64,000 bases of DNA. Source: Erwinia tracheiphila (lineage in GTDB: Bacteria > Pseudomonadota > Gammaproteobacteria > Enterobacterales > Enterobacteriaceae). Below the pieces are notes generated by a model that was not told the DNA's origin, searched no databases, and was given only the letters and a program-made list of their open reading frames with translations. The translations under genes and the position numbers were made by a program. Shown piece after piece: positions 51,098 through 61,533 of the stretch (position 1 is the stretch's first letter; each line of letters begins with the position of its first letter). The stretch covers positions 3,038,001-3,102,000 of the forward strand of contig NZ_CP089932.1 of assembly GCF_021365465.1 (NCBI RefSeq), read 5' to 3'.

Positions 51098-51605
51098 ATG
51101 TATGTCAATCATCTGATGACGCAATATGGTTATCTGGCGCTGTTTATCGGCTGCCTGGCGGAGGGGGAAACCTTTACTGTACGGCGTCGCGGCACATCAG
51201 GGGCTGCTCCACTATGGCGTAGTGGTGCTGACGACCAAACCCGGCGGCATTCTGGGGGACACTGCCCTGTTTTTTTATTGGACGTTATTATGACCCGACC
51301 GTCCTGAAACGATGCCATAAACATCAGACACAAATTGCCCGCGCCAACAGGCTGATTCGCAAACGTCTGGTGCTTTTTGTTATTGGAGTGTGCTTTATAT
51401 ATGGCCTGCGCATTATCGGTGCCAGCAAGCTGAAGCCTCAAGAATTCCTGCTATTTAATGTCATTGGCACGACACTGTGGGCATTAATTTTTGTTTCTTT
51501 GGGTTACGCAGGGGGACAAGTGATAGCCCCCTGGCTGCACAAGCTGGAACAGCATCTGAAACCGCTGTTCTGACTGGTACTGTTGGCTGTGCTGGTCAGG
51601 TTCGT
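51098..51605 (+). pseudogene. yohD: yohD (DedA-family membrane protein), broken and 3'-truncated
   Basis: ATG at 51098 behind AAGGAGAACAGGCAA; MYVNHLMTQYGYLALFIGCLAEGET matches YohD. A frameshift at about 51178 leads to LYGVAAHQGLLHYG, another at about 51283 to the frame with FVIGVCFIYGLRIIGASKL. The GPTLIG segment has shrunk to G. A TGA follows LKPLF, after which LVLLAVLVRFV continues the C-terminal span and then joins GH15 sequence. YohD belongs to the DedA flippase-like family. Confidence 0.88.
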
Positions 51606-51981
51606 CGACGCAACCGATCCCGACTGGCTGGCCACGCTGGAAGCGATCGAAAAGCGGCTGGTGAGCGACAGTCTGGTGCGACGCTATAATATGGAGGAAA
51701 CGCCCGCTGACGGACTTAATGGCGACGAAGGGGATTTCGCCGCCTGCTCGTTCTGGTACGTCGAATGTCTGGCGCGGGCGGGGCGCATTTATCAGGCCCA
51801 CATTGAATTTGAAAAGCACCTACGTTATGCCAGTCCACCCGGACTTTATGCAGAAAAGTTCGATAAACAGGGTTATGCGCTTTGCAACACACCGCAGGCA
51901 CTGAGCCATTTGGCTTTAATTAGCGCACCCTGTTTCCTTAATAGCAAGCTTGATGGCGACAATCCACTCTGGCAGCCCTGA
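51600..51981 (+). pseudogene. C-terminal remnant of a GH15 glucoamylase-like gene fused to yohD
   Basis: In frame with the end of yohD, the sequence becomes DPDWLATLEAIEKRLVSD, then EGDFAACSFWYVECLARAG and [14 protein letters not shown]. This is the C-terminal (alpha/alpha)6-barrel end of bacterial GH15 glucoamylase/trehalase-like proteins. The several hundred N-terminal residues are absent, so a deletion has joined yohD to the end of a GH15 gene. Not expected to fold. Confidence 0.75.
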
Positions 51982-52159
51982 AACAGGTATTTTTATTGGC
52001 GCCTGCTTTTCTTTACAGAAAATTCTGGCTAAATATGACTGTGAAGGGATAAATCACGGTTTATTCCTGCCGGATTATGACCATATAATGTGCAACTGGT
52101 TGCACCTGTCGGTACAGGTTCATTTATCCACTGATTACATGGCGCTTTACCTGAAAAAT

Positions 52160-53353
52160 ATGAAAAAGAGCATCCGCGCATTTGCCGCTTTAGCCCTGAC
52201 TCTGACTCTGACTGCTTACAGCCAGTCGGCCTCAGCCATTGTTTACTCTCTGCCTGCGGCCAACAGTCGTCTTATCGGTGAGAATATTGAAGTCACCCTG
52301 CCCCAGGACAACAAGCTGCCGCTTGAGGCTTTTGCTGCCCAGTACCAAATGGGCCTGAGCAACATACTGGAAGCCAACCCAGGTGTGGACGTCTACCTGC
52401 CCAAAGGAGGATCTAAGCTGATCATCCCTCAGCAACTTCTTCTGCCTGACGCCCCGCGTGAAGGCATCGTGATCAACAGCGCGGAAATGCGCCTTTACTA
52501 CTACCCTAAAGGCACCAAAACTGTGGTGGTGCTGCCCATTGGCGTTGGCGAACTGGGTAAGGACACGCCGATCAACTGGACGACCAAGGTTGAACGTAAA
52601 AAAGACGGCCCAACCTGGACGCCAACCAAGAAGATGCATGAAGATTCGGTTGCAGCGAGTTCACCGCTGCCAGCCTACTTCCCTCCAGGCCCGGATAACC
52701 CAATGGGCCTGTACGCCCTTTATATTGGACGCCTGTATGCCATTCATGGCACCAACGCTAACTTTGGTATCGGCCTGCGCGTCAGCCACGGCTGCGTGCG
52801 TCTGCGGGCCGATGATATTAAATGGCTGTTTGACAATGTTCCTGTGGGTACCCGGGTGCAGTTTATCGATCAGCCGATTAAGGCGTCCGTCGAGCCGGAT
52901 GGCTCACGGTTGGTTGAAGTGCATAACCCGCTTTCCCAGACCCAGGAGCAGTTCAACTCCCGCGAGCCAGTTCCACTGAGCATCACGCCAGCGGTCAATA
53001 AAGTGGTGAGCGATGCCAGCGTTGACAGCAATGCACTGGAAAGTGCGCTGAAAACCCGCAGTGGTATGCCGGTTAAACTGAATACCGGTGCCGATAACAG
53101 CTTTGCAAAGCCGGTCGCCGCACCACAACAGTCGCAAGAGGCACAGCCAAATGAAGCGCCGATGACCTCAGTGACAGATCAGGAAGCAAACACCTCTGTT
53201 CCTGCCGGGAATGTGCCCGCTAACAGCGAGGTGCCGCAGAGCGGCGAAACGCCACCCGCGGCCTCATCCGACAACGGTTTCGTGGTGCCGAGCCAGCCCG
53301 GTCCCGTTTATGAAAACAAAGCCACATCCGATAGCACGGCCACTCAGCCTTAA
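52160..53353 (+). CDS. erfK: L,D-transpeptidase (ErfK/LdtA-like) with a long C-terminal tail
   Basis: 397 residues from the ATG at 52160, which starts the signal peptide (ends SQSASA). A LysM-like segment ([21 protein letters not shown]) precedes the YkuD catalytic domain with [20 protein letters not shown] (His near 195, Cys near 211). Compared with the 310-residue E. coli ErfK, it has about 90 extra residues rich in Pro, Ser, Gln, Asn and Glu. The core is intact. It attaches Braun lipoprotein to peptidoglycan or makes 3-3 cross-links. No good ribosome site is seen (GAAAAAT). Confidence 0.88.
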   Translation: MKKSIRAFAALALTLTLTAYSQSASAIVYSLPAANSRLIGENIEVTLPQDNKLPLEAFAAQYQMGLSNILEANPGVDVYLPKGGSKLIIPQQLLLPDAPREGIVINSAEMRLYYYPKGTKTVVVLPIGVGELGKDTPINWTTKVERKKDGPTWTPTKKMHEDSVAASSPLPAYFPPGPDNPMGLYALYIGRLYAIHGTNANFGIGLRVSHGCVRLRADDIKWLFDNVPVGTRVQFIDQPIKASVEPDGSRLVEVHNPLSQTQEQFNSREPVPLSITPAVNKVVSDASVDSNALESALKTRSGMPVKLNTGADNSFAKPVAAPQQSQEAQPNEAPMTSVTDQEANTSVPAGNVPANSEVPQSGETPPAASSDNGFVVPSQPGPVYENKATSDSTATQP

Positions 53354-54364
53354 ACAGGCAGTGATAGCTATTGGCTCTGACGGGCCAGCGGTTATTGCCA
53401 GATGAAACGCCCGGCGCGGCTATCTCGCCTGAAATAGTCGCTTTTCTTTTAGACTGTACTTACTGTCGAATCGTCGTTGTGATTAGCGGGAGCAAAACGC
53501 AAAGAGTCGTCGCCCATCAAATGACTGGCGGGCCAGCACCTGGATTTATTTCAAGTCAGCTCTGATCCATGTCTTTTCAAAGGGCGTGGTGCTTCACCCG
53601 GACCTGCTGCAGGGATTTTGCTTATCCATCCGCCTGCAAAAAAAGGAAGAAGCTGATGCCTGCAAAATATGCCGGTCCTGAGCAGTAGTGAATCTGCCAG
53701 TCTAAAATGATTGGTATTCCGCCGTGCAATAGCAAAGCATTGGTTGACTCACTTCTTCAACGGTCTCTTTTTCAAAAAAGTTGTCGAAACCATTTCACGA
53801 TCATCAACATCTCTCATTCCCGCTCGTATGATCGAAAGGCCATGAAAAACATTCAATATTGGTGAGGGTGAAACAGACAGATGAGGTCCGGTACAGGCGT
53901 TAAAAACCGACGGATGAGAAAATGCTCAGTCGGGGCGCAAGTCAGGATGTTGAATATTTCTCATCATCCATTATTTTTATCGCTCTTTTCATCCCTGCTT
54001 CTTCACGCCACCACGAGCTGACTGCGACAGCGTATACGAAATAAATAACGTTCACGCGCCAGAATAGAAAACAATAAATTCAGATAAATAAATCGAAACG
54101 ACGCGCTAAAACCAGAAAGACAGGCGCTCAGTTCATATCAGACATTCGGCATTTAACGCCACGGATTGCACGGCAAGCCACCCGGTAGCCTGCGCGTCAG
54201 CATCAGTACGATGCAGATGAACAGGTCAATCATGAAGATGGCTCATGTTCAATGAAATTAAATCACTTTTACTCATACCACAGCTCAGGCATAAAATATG
54301 CGTTACCGCTAACATAATGACTAATTGGATAATAAAGCCCGTCACGAGAATCAGAAGATTCTGA
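53354..54364. other. 1.0-kb gap with no recognised gene
   Basis: Between the L,D-transpeptidase and mesX genes. Frames on both strands are closed; no protein-like reading, tRNA or terminator-type hairpin was convincing. Just before mesX, AGAATC-AGAA-GATTCT (54347-54362) is a 16-base inverted repeat. AT content rises towards mesX, consistent with a promoter region. Confidence 0.4.
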
Positions 54365-54415
54365 ATGCAGGCAATAAGTCAGTTTTTATATCAGAAATCA
54401 GGATGCCAGATTGCG

Positions 54416-55399
54416 ATGAACAACCCGTTTAGCTTTTCCATTAAGAGCATTTCTTTCGACGAGAATTACAACCCTTCGAAAAATACGCGCATTACCACCA
54501 ACTTTGCTAATCTGGCCAGAGGAGAGAAACGTCAGGAGAACCTGCGTAACGCCCTGAGAATGATTGACAATCGTTTTAACGCGCTGGCACAGTGGGATAA
54601 TCCAAAAAGTGACCGTTACGCTGTTGAGGTTGACATCATTTCCGTGCAGCTGAATATTGGCGTTAATGGCAACAGCGACAGCTTCCCGGTAATCGAAATA
54701 TTGCAGACCAACATTGTTGATAAAAAAACCGGGCAACGCGCACAGGGTATTTTAGGCAATAACTTCTCCTCCTGGGTGAGGGATTATGACTTTAGCGTAT
54801 TACTGTCAGAATATAATAAAGATAAGAACGAATTCGGTACGCCAGTTAATTTTGGTGATTTGCACGGCAATATATTTAAGCGTTTCCTCAATTCAGATGC
54901 TTACAAAGAGCATTTCAGTAAGCCCCCGGTTATTTGCCTGAGTGTTTCAATTAAAAACACCTATTACCGCACCAGCAACGTGCATCCGGTTCTGGGCGTC
55001 GAATATCAGCAGGATGAATCATCTCTGACCGATAAATACTTTGCCAAAATGGGCTTAAAAGTTCGCTTCTTTATGCCACCCAACAGCGTTGCACCTTTGG
55101 CTTTTTATTTTCCCGGTGATTTACTCGGTGACTACACCAATCTTGAACTAATTGGCACCATCAGTACGATGGAAACATTCCAGAAGATTTATCGCCCTGA
55201 AATTTACAATGCCAATTCTGCCGCAGGGCAACAGTATCAGCCCAACCTGCAGTACCAGGATTACTCATTAACCCGCATCGTCTACGATCGTGTTGAACGT
55301 AGCCAGTTGGCTGTTGAGCAGGGAAAATTTACTGAAGAACACTTTATCAAACCCTACCAAACCGAACTTGAACAATGGGCCGCGGGTTCCGCTGATTGA
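54416..55399 (+). CDS. mesX: MesX (DUF1852), partner of folate-independent methionine synthase
   Basis: 327 residues from the ATG at 54416 (MNNPFSFSIKSISFDENYNPS, the usual DUF1852 start); an ATG at 54365 adds 17 unsupported residues. Conserved blocks: NTRITTNFANLARGEKRQ, NALRMIDNRFNALAQWDNP, and FFMPPNSVAPLAF. DUF1852 genes are found next to core methionine synthases. From memory, MesX is required with MesD for methionine formation by an oxygen-dependent route with an unknown methyl donor. It precedes mesD by 26 bases. Confidence 0.9.
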   Translation: MNNPFSFSIKSISFDENYNPSKNTRITTNFANLARGEKRQENLRNALRMIDNRFNALAQWDNPKSDRYAVEVDIISVQLNIGVNGNSDSFPVIEILQTNIVDKKTGQRAQGILGNNFSSWVRDYDFSVLLSEYNKDKNEFGTPVNFGDLHGNIFKRFLNSDAYKEHFSKPPVICLSVSIKNTYYRTSNVHPVLGVEYQQDESSLTDKYFAKMGLKVRFFMPPNSVAPLAFYFPGDLLGDYTNLELIGTISTMETFQKIYRPEIYNANSAAGQQYQPNLQYQDYSLTRIVYDRVERSQLAVEQGKFTEEHFIKPYQTELEQWAAGSAD

Positions 55400-55425
55400 T
55401 TGATTAAAAATATAAGGTCACCTGT

Positions 55426-56457
55426 ATGAAAAAGTTGTTACCCACGTCGACTGCTGGCAGCTTACCGAAACCTTCCTGGCTTGCACAGCCAGAAACGCTC
55501 TGGTCTCCCTGGAAACTGCAGGACCAGGAGTTGATTGATGGTAAAAAAGACGCCCTACGTCTGTGCCTTGAAGATCAGCTGCAATCCGGCATTGATATTG
55601 TCAGTGACGGTGAACAAACGCGACAGCATTTCGTCACCACGTTCATTGAACACCTCAGCGGCGTGGATTTTGAAAAACGCAAAATCGTTAAAATTCGCAA
55701 TCGTTATGACGCCAGTGTGCCCACCGTGGTCGGTGAAGTGTCTCGTCAAAAGCCGGTGTTTGTTGAAGATGCCAAATTTTTACGCCGACAAACTCAGCAG
55801 CCTATTAAATGGGCGCTGCCGGGTCCCATGACGATGATTGATACGCTTTATGACAGCCATTATAAAAGCCGGGAAAAGCTGGCCTGGGAATTTGCAAAAA
55901 TTCTTAATCAGGAAGCAAAAGAATTAGAGGCGGCTGGCGTTGATATTATCCAGTTTGATGAACCCGCATTTAATGTCTTTTTTGATGAGGTCAATGACTG
56001 GGGAATCGCCGCGTTAGAAAAAGCCATTGAAGGGCTGAAATGCGAAACAGCAGTGCATATCTGCTACGGTTACGGCATTAAGGCCAACACCGACTGGAAA
56101 AAAACCCTCGGCTCAGAGTGGCGTCAGTACGAAGAGATTTTCCCTAAGCTGCAAAAATCCAATATCGATATTATTTCGCTGGAATGTCAAAACTCGCGTG
56201 TGCCAATGGATCTGATTGAACTGATTCGCGGTAAAAAAGTGATGGTGGGTGCAATTGACGTGGCGACCAGTACGATTGAAACCCCGGAGCAAGTGGCCGA
56301 TACGCTACGTAAAGCACTGCAGTTTGTCGATGCCGACAAACTCTATCCAAGCACCAACTGCGGTATGATACCGCTAACTCGTCAGGTAGCAAAAGGTAAG
56401 CTCAGTGCCCTGAGTGCAGGCGCAGATATCGTCCGCAACGAGCTGCTGGCGAAATAA
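55426..56457 (+). CDS. mesD: Core methionine synthase MesD (MetE C-terminal domain only)
   Basis: 343 residues, half the length of MetE. It contains only the zinc/homocysteine catalytic barrel. Zinc ligands correspond to His and Cys in VHICYGYG, Glu in SLECQNSRVP and Cys in PSTNCGMIPL. STAGSLPKP opens the protein as in other cores. The absent N-terminal half carries folate-binding residues in MetE, so folate is not the likely methyl donor. Adjacent mesX places it in the MesD family. RBS AAGG before ATG at 55426. Confidence 0.92.
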   Translation: MKKLLPTSTAGSLPKPSWLAQPETLWSPWKLQDQELIDGKKDALRLCLEDQLQSGIDIVSDGEQTRQHFVTTFIEHLSGVDFEKRKIVKIRNRYDASVPTVVGEVSRQKPVFVEDAKFLRRQTQQPIKWALPGPMTMIDTLYDSHYKSREKLAWEFAKILNQEAKELEAAGVDIIQFDEPAFNVFFDEVNDWGIAALEKAIEGLKCETAVHICYGYGIKANTDWKKTLGSEWRQYEEIFPKLQKSNIDIISLECQNSRVPMDLIELIRGKKVMVGAIDVATSTIETPEQVADTLRKALQFVDADKLYPSTNCGMIPLTRQVAKGKLSALSAGADIVRNELLAK

Positions 56458-56887
56458 CCCGATCTAAAGGCATATCCGTTGCCCAAACTCAGTCCGCGTT
56501 GTATGCAGGCGACATTCAGCCTGAACAGATACCGGACTGAGTCCCTTGCTGGTTTAACTCACGCACAATCGCCAGGATAAACGACAGCTCTCCGCTTTAC
56601 CAATCCTGCTTTTAAAAAGTCCGGTGCATTTCACGGCTATCCCGGGCGTTATCTTGCCAACGGGCTAAAATTTTGACCACCGCATTTTCTGGATAAAGCA
56701 AATGAGAATCAACTCCGGCCACGCTGCCAGTAAACACTACAGAAATCGAACAATATGGCGTAACTGGATAAGATTCGCCAAAAAACCTGAGCATATTGAT
56801 ATTGCAGGAAGAGAAGATTTGAGGCGCATGTTGCAGTAAAAGCGGGCGCACCTGTCGGTACGCCGCGCATATCGCCCGTATCACCCG
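56458..56887. other. mesD to chemoreceptor interval
   Basis: About 430 bases. No gene is established. A possible minus-strand ORF (56612-56884) is listed separately. No clear terminator. Confidence 0.35.
56612..56884 (-). CDS. Possible 90-residue ORF coupled to the chemoreceptor gene
   Basis: Opens with GTG four bases after the chemoreceptor stop; the product begins MIRAICAAYRQVRPLLLQHA and ends ARDSREMHRTF. It has no recognised domain, and codon context and ribosome site are weak. It may be a chance ORF or the end of a decayed gene. Confidence 0.22.
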   Translation of the reverse strand: MIRAICAAYRQVRPLLLQHAPQIFSSCNINMLRFFGESYPVTPYCSISVVFTGSVAGVDSHLLYPENAVVKILARWQDNARDSREMHRTF

Positions 56888-58462
56888 CTACACGCGAAAT
56901 GTATTAACCGTTTCACGCAGCGCGTTGGCCTGTTCAGAAAGCGAGTGCAATGCAGAGGAAGATTCTTCAACCAGCGCGGCATTATTTTGCGTTACACCAT
57001 CCATCTGAGTTACCGCAATACTGACCTGTGAAATGCCCTGCATTTGTTCAGCAGACGCCAGCGAAATATTATCCATCGCCTCGGCCAGCTCACCGACCAT
57101 ACCCACAATATTCAGGATGCTCTGGCCTGTACCAGCCGCAACCGCCACACCGCTTTCAACCTGGCTAACGGCCTGTTCAATCAATTGTTTGATATCTCTG
57201 GCTGCCGTAGCACTGCGTTGTGCCAGCGTCCTGACTTCCCCCGCGACAACAGCAAAGCCACGACCCTGTTCCCCGGCACGCGCCGCTTCAACCGCCGCGT
57301 TGAGTGCCAGAATATTGGTTTGAAAGGCGATACCTTCAATCACTGAGGTAATATCCCGGACTTTCACAGCGCTCAGTGAAATAGCATTCATTGTCTCAGA
57401 CATATGCTGCATATCACGCTCTCCGGTACGCGCCAGTATCGCAGCCTGACGGGCAGACTCAGCGGTTTGCTGTGCGCTGGCCGTATTGTTTTTTACCGTG
57501 GCGGTAAGCTGTTCCATACTGGCGGCGGTTTCCTGCAACGCGGCGGCCTGCTGCTCGGTGCGCGAGGAAAGTTCAGTGTTACCCTGCGAAATATCCCCGG
57601 CGGCCAACGCCACGGAAGCGGAAGATTCCTTAATCTGCGACACCAGACCACGCAAATTACTTTGCATGCTGTCCAGTGATGCCAGCAGACTGTCGGTATC
57701 ATGATGACGCAGTGTAATCTGGGTGGTCAGATCGCCTGCGGCAATGGTGGCAGCCAGCATCTGTGCCTGCGAAGGTTCCCCGCCAAGCTGTCCCTTAATC
57801 CGGTGGTTTATCAGCCAGCTCATCACACAGCCCAGCATAACAAACACGGCCGTCAGGGCAATCAGCGTCAGATAAACGCCGGACAAGGCCTGAGTCGATG
57901 TCTGAGCCGTTTTCAATGTCACCTGCGCCTGATAGGCAACCATGCCATCTACGGCCGTACGATAAAGGGAAAGTGCGGGCAATAGCCCGCTGCTCACTTT
58001 ATCCGCTGCCGCCGCGCCATTTTGCTGAAAGACGGCCTGCGCCGCCGTATTAAAAGGAGGGGAAGCCGTTTCTATCTTGTTAAGCAGGCCAGAAGCCTCT
58101 TCAACTTCGGCAAGATTAATACCAGGAATACTTTTAGCGCCATTCACCAACATACGAAAACGTGCGGTGGTGTCATCACTGTTTTTCTGTAGTGAAAAAA
58201 ACTGTGCCCGCAGATCGCCCAGCGCCGATGGCTGCATAGCGCCAGGCAATTCGAGTAGTAAAGCCGTTTGCTGATTTATATTGTCTTTCAGGGTTTGCAA
58301 CACTTGTAAATCAGACAGCCGGGCATGCGTTAAATCCTGTTGTTCGCTGACAGAATTGAGCTTGAATCCGGCAAATGCCGTCATAAAAACGCCCATAAGA
58401 ATGACACAAAGAAATGCCATCATTAACATGATGCTGAGTTTCATTTTTCCGTGAATAAACAT
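56888..58462 (-). CDS. Methyl-accepting chemotaxis protein (Tar/Tsr-type)
   Basis: 524 residues from the ATG at 58462 behind GGAAGGTGAAAAT. It has a membrane span at residues about 7-30, a periplasmic four-helix-bundle sensor (TarH-like), a second span, HAMP, and the signalling hairpin with [35 protein letters not shown]. The C-terminus (RETVNTFRV) lacks the NWETF tether for CheR/CheB. Ligand unknown. It is intact, unlike the chemoreceptor at 28137-31459. Confidence 0.93.
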   Translation of the reverse strand: MFIHGKMKLSIMLMMAFLCVILMGVFMTAFAGFKLNSVSEQQDLTHARLSDLQVLQTLKDNINQQTALLLELPGAMQPSALGDLRAQFFSLQKNSDDTTARFRMLVNGAKSIPGINLAEVEEASGLLNKIETASPPFNTAAQAVFQQNGAAAADKVSSGLLPALSLYRTAVDGMVAYQAQVTLKTAQTSTQALSGVYLTLIALTAVFVMLGCVMSWLINHRIKGQLGGEPSQAQMLAATIAAGDLTTQITLRHHDTDSLLASLDSMQSNLRGLVSQIKESSASVALAAGDISQGNTELSSRTEQQAAALQETAASMEQLTATVKNNTASAQQTAESARQAAILARTGERDMQHMSETMNAISLSAVKVRDITSVIEGIAFQTNILALNAAVEAARAGEQGRGFAVVAGEVRTLAQRSATAARDIKQLIEQAVSQVESGVAVAAGTGQSILNIVGMVGELAEAMDNISLASAEQMQGISQVSIAVTQMDGVTQNNAALVEESSSALHSLSEQANALRETVNTFRV

Positions 58463-59155
58463 ATTTTCACCTTCCGTTTCAGTCCAGGAGTACTTGCGGG
58501 AATTGCGCACCACATCACCCGCTGGCAACTGATCTTATATCGGCATTCGCACGATAAATTTCAGGAATAAATCGTGACTTTGTGTCTCCGTACGCCTGAA
58601 TTCGGTATGAAATATTATAAGATTGCGATATATCAACCGGTTAAAAAAGCTGTGATGCAACAGGAAATATTTAATACGCCCTTTTATCAGCATCCTGTCG
58701 ATAAGGGTTACTTTATGGATGCCCTGCACGGTTCCGGCTATATCTCTGGATTGCCCACCCGCCATGCGCATTGGCCGTGAAGGCTGGTGAATGCACACAC
58801 CCAGCGGCTCTGTTCCCCGTCGTTACAGTTACTATCCGCTGATAGCGAAAAATGAATGGACTCAGCCCGTATTTATTGGCTGCCCTGCGGTGCGTCTGTT
58901 AGCAGTGACGAAATAGCAACTGCTGCCGCTGTTCTGTATATGGTACAGAGGGGAGCATGCTATACACGTCTGAAACTTCAGACGCCTGTTTTTGGCATGC
59001 TCGCGTCAGAAGTCAGAAATTATTATCTCAGCACTAACATTTTTGAGAGCCAGATGTTACCCCACAGGCCATGCGCCGGCCATGCTGATTTCTTTTCAGG
59101 CAGCCACTGGCCTTAACAGTGCGCAGCAGAATAAGCGCCCTCCGCGAAAAAGGCG
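58463..59155. other. 690-base gap between chemoreceptor and MFS gene
   Basis: No gene recognised. Short plus-strand ORFs (58574-58780, 58856-59116) resemble nothing known. An AT-rich stretch about 58610-58640 could include chemoreceptor promoter elements. Confidence 0.35.
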
Positions 59156-60373
59156 TTAGTTGCTGCCACCGAACTGGCGTCGCAGAATAATCATAAATGC
59201 CACAAATACCACCATCGCGGCGGCAAGGTAGATGACATCCACACCCTGCCAGCCCATCAGCAAACCGACCAGAGGACCGGTAATCCCCAGGCCGAAATCA
59301 AGAAAGGCGGAATAGAGCCCCAACGCCGCCCCCTGATTCTGCGGCGCGACCTGGCGGATCACCTCGACTCCCAGCGCCGGAAACACCAGAGAAAACCCCG
59401 CCCCGGTGAAAAACGCGCCGATATCCACCAGCAGCGGCGAGGCACCGAGCCAGATCACCAGCAGTCCGACGCTTTCAACAGCAAAGCAAAACAGCGACAC
59501 GCGGATGCCACCAAAACGCCCAATAGCATTGCTGAACACCAGCCGTATCGCCACAAACCCCAGGCTGAACAGCATCAGCGAAAAAGCGGCACCCTGCCAG
59601 TTATGACTGGAAAAATAGAGAGTGATAAAGGTGACGATAGTGCCAAAGCCAACGCTTCCCAGCCCCAGGCACAGCCCGAAGAGCCAGATACGCGAAAACA
59701 CTTTGTGAAAAGGAATACGCTGTCCCACTGTCACGACTACCGCCGGGCGACGGGTCGCCAGCCAAAAGCCGTATACCGCTATCAGCACGATAAGAACGGC
59801 AAATCCGGATATGCCAAAGGCGCTGTTAAGCAGCACCCCCAGCGGTGCGCCCAGCGCCATCGCAAGATAGGTCGCCACCCCGTTCCAGGAAATCACCCGT
59901 GCGCTTTGCACCACACCGGCAATATGAATACCCCAAAGCGTGGAGCCGGTCGCAGTAAAACTTTCTCCAACACCGAGCACCACTCTGCCCGCCGCCAGCA
60001 GGATCAGACTGGTTAACGGGCTGTTGACAGGCAGCACAGCCAGTACGGTGAATAACCCACTGGCCCCACACAATAACAAGCCAACCAGCACCACTTTCTT
60101 CGGGCCAAGCAGATCGGCATAGCGCCCGGCCAGGGGCCGACTGATCAGGGTGGCAAAATATTGCAGGCTGATAATCAGTCCGGCGATAAACGAGCTGTAG
60201 CCCAGCTGATGATGGGCATAACCTGGCAGGACCGCCAGCGGCAGGCCAATCGACAGGTAACAAAAAAAGGTGAGCACCACCACAGAGATAATGCGCTTAT
60301 TAAGCTGTGCCCCGGACAAGGGAAAGTCAGAAGACATGTCTGAACCAGATAATAAATGAGAAGTGGCCGACAT
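59156..60373 (-). CDS. MFS transporter of the YhhS/YfcJ family
   Basis: 405 residues with 12 predicted spans. The signature SIGLPLAVLPGYAHHQLGYSS, RPLAGRYADLLGPKKVV and LVFPALGVEVIR match the YhhS/YfcJ (UPF0226) group, whose substrates are poorly known. The start at 60373 is chosen for an AGG six bases upstream; 60337 (MSSDFPLSG) is an alternative. Stands between the chemoreceptor and dusC, monocistronic. Confidence 0.88.
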   Translation of the reverse strand: MSATSHLLSGSDMSSDFPLSGAQLNKRIISVVVLTFFCYLSIGLPLAVLPGYAHHQLGYSSFIAGLIISLQYFATLISRPLAGRYADLLGPKKVVLVGLLLCGASGLFTVLAVLPVNSPLTSLILLAAGRVVLGVGESFTATGSTLWGIHIAGVVQSARVISWNGVATYLAMALGAPLGVLLNSAFGISGFAVLIVLIAVYGFWLATRRPAVVVTVGQRIPFHKVFSRIWLFGLCLGLGSVGFGTIVTFITLYFSSHNWQGAAFSLMLFSLGFVAIRLVFSNAIGRFGGIRVSLFCFAVESVGLLVIWLGASPLLVDIGAFFTGAGFSLVFPALGVEVIRQVAPQNQGAALGLYSAFLDFGLGITGPLVGLLMGWQGVDVIYLAAAMVVFVAFMIILRRQFGGSN

Positions 60374-60535
60374 CATACGCCTGGTCGCTTCTGAGATCGC
60401 GTAAACATCGCTAAAAAATACCTCAGCAGGGGGCTGAAAGGTAGCAGAATGTGCACCAAGGCAGGATTGCACGCTGTCCTCTGAGAATCCCGTAATAGAT
60501 TACGGGAGACCGCTAACATGGACAGGTAACTGAGA

Positions 60536-61477
60536 TTATCCCTGTACCGATTGTTCAATAAATGCCGCAATGTCAGAAGAGGTTTTCATCGCGCGGATAT
60601 GGCCAAACAGACAGTCGGCTTCGCTATAATTTTTGCGTAAATAGCCCAGCCACTGCTTAATCCTCGCGACGTGATAAAACCCGGTATCCCCCTGTTTTTC
60701 CAGATTAATATAGCGGTGCAACAGCTTAAGCACCTCTGCCCACGGCATTGGCGGCGCGTTATTTTTGATCATATGGCTCAGGTTAGGGATACACAGTGCG
60801 CCCCTGCCGATCATCACCGCATCACAGCCGGTCATTTGCATACAGGCTTCGGCACTCTGCCGATCCCAGATCTCACCGTTAGCGATAACCGGAATGTTAA
60901 GACGCCGACGAATCTCACCAATGGCTGCCCAGTTTATCCGCTCGGCTTTGTAGCCATCCTCTTTGGTACGTCCGTGAACCACCAGCTCAGTAGCACCAGC
61001 TTGCGCCACCGCATCAGCGATTTCAAACTGCCAATCGCCGGATTCCCATCCCAAGCGAACTTTCACCGTGACCGGCAGGTGTGGTGGCACAGCGACACGC
61101 ATGGCGCTGGCTGCCCGGAAAATCAGTTCGGGATCTTTCAGCAACGTGGCCCCACCGCCGCTACCGTTGACAGTCTTTGACGGACAACCACAGTTGAGAT
61201 CCACTCCCCAGGAACCCAGCGCCACCGCTCGTGCAGCATTTTCCGCCAGAAATGCCGGGTGCTGACCCAACAGCTGAATGCGCACCAGCGTGCCGGACGG
61301 GGTACGGCTGGCGTGATGAAGTTCAGGACAGAGTCGGTAAAAGGATTTGACCGGCAACAGTTGGTCGACCACCCGCAGAAATTCCGTAATGCAAAGGTCG
61401 TAATCGTTAACGTCAGTGAGCAGCTCGCGCACCAGCGAGTCCAGTACGCCCTCCATCGGGGCCAGTAAAACGCGCAT
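60536..61477 (-). CDS. dusC: tRNA-dihydrouridine(16) synthase DusC
   Basis: 313 residues from the ATG at 61477 ([21 protein letters not shown], identical start in E. coli). FMN-dependent TIM-barrel enzyme that reduces U16 in tRNA. Catalytic Cys in [28 protein letters not shown] and GEIWD are conserved. It lies 57 bases downstream of rhlE on the same strand; in E. coli these two genes are far apart. Confidence 0.95.
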   Translation of the reverse strand: MRVLLAPMEGVLDSLVRELLTDVNDYDLCITEFLRVVDQLLPVKSFYRLCPELHHASRTPSGTLVRIQLLGQHPAFLAENAARAVALGSWGVDLNCGCPSKTVNGSGGGATLLKDPELIFRAASAMRVAVPPHLPVTVKVRLGWESGDWQFEIADAVAQAGATELVVHGRTKEDGYKAERINWAAIGEIRRRLNIPVIANGEIWDRQSAEACMQMTGCDAVMIGRGALCIPNLSHMIKNNAPPMPWAEVLKLLHRYINLEKQGDTGFYHVARIKQWLGYLRKNYSEADCLFGHIRAMKTSSDIAAFIEQSVQG

Positions 61478-61533
61478 GTTGCAACCCGTTGATCGCATTA
61501 AAAGTGGGGTGCTGACGATCCCCAAAGAGAACA

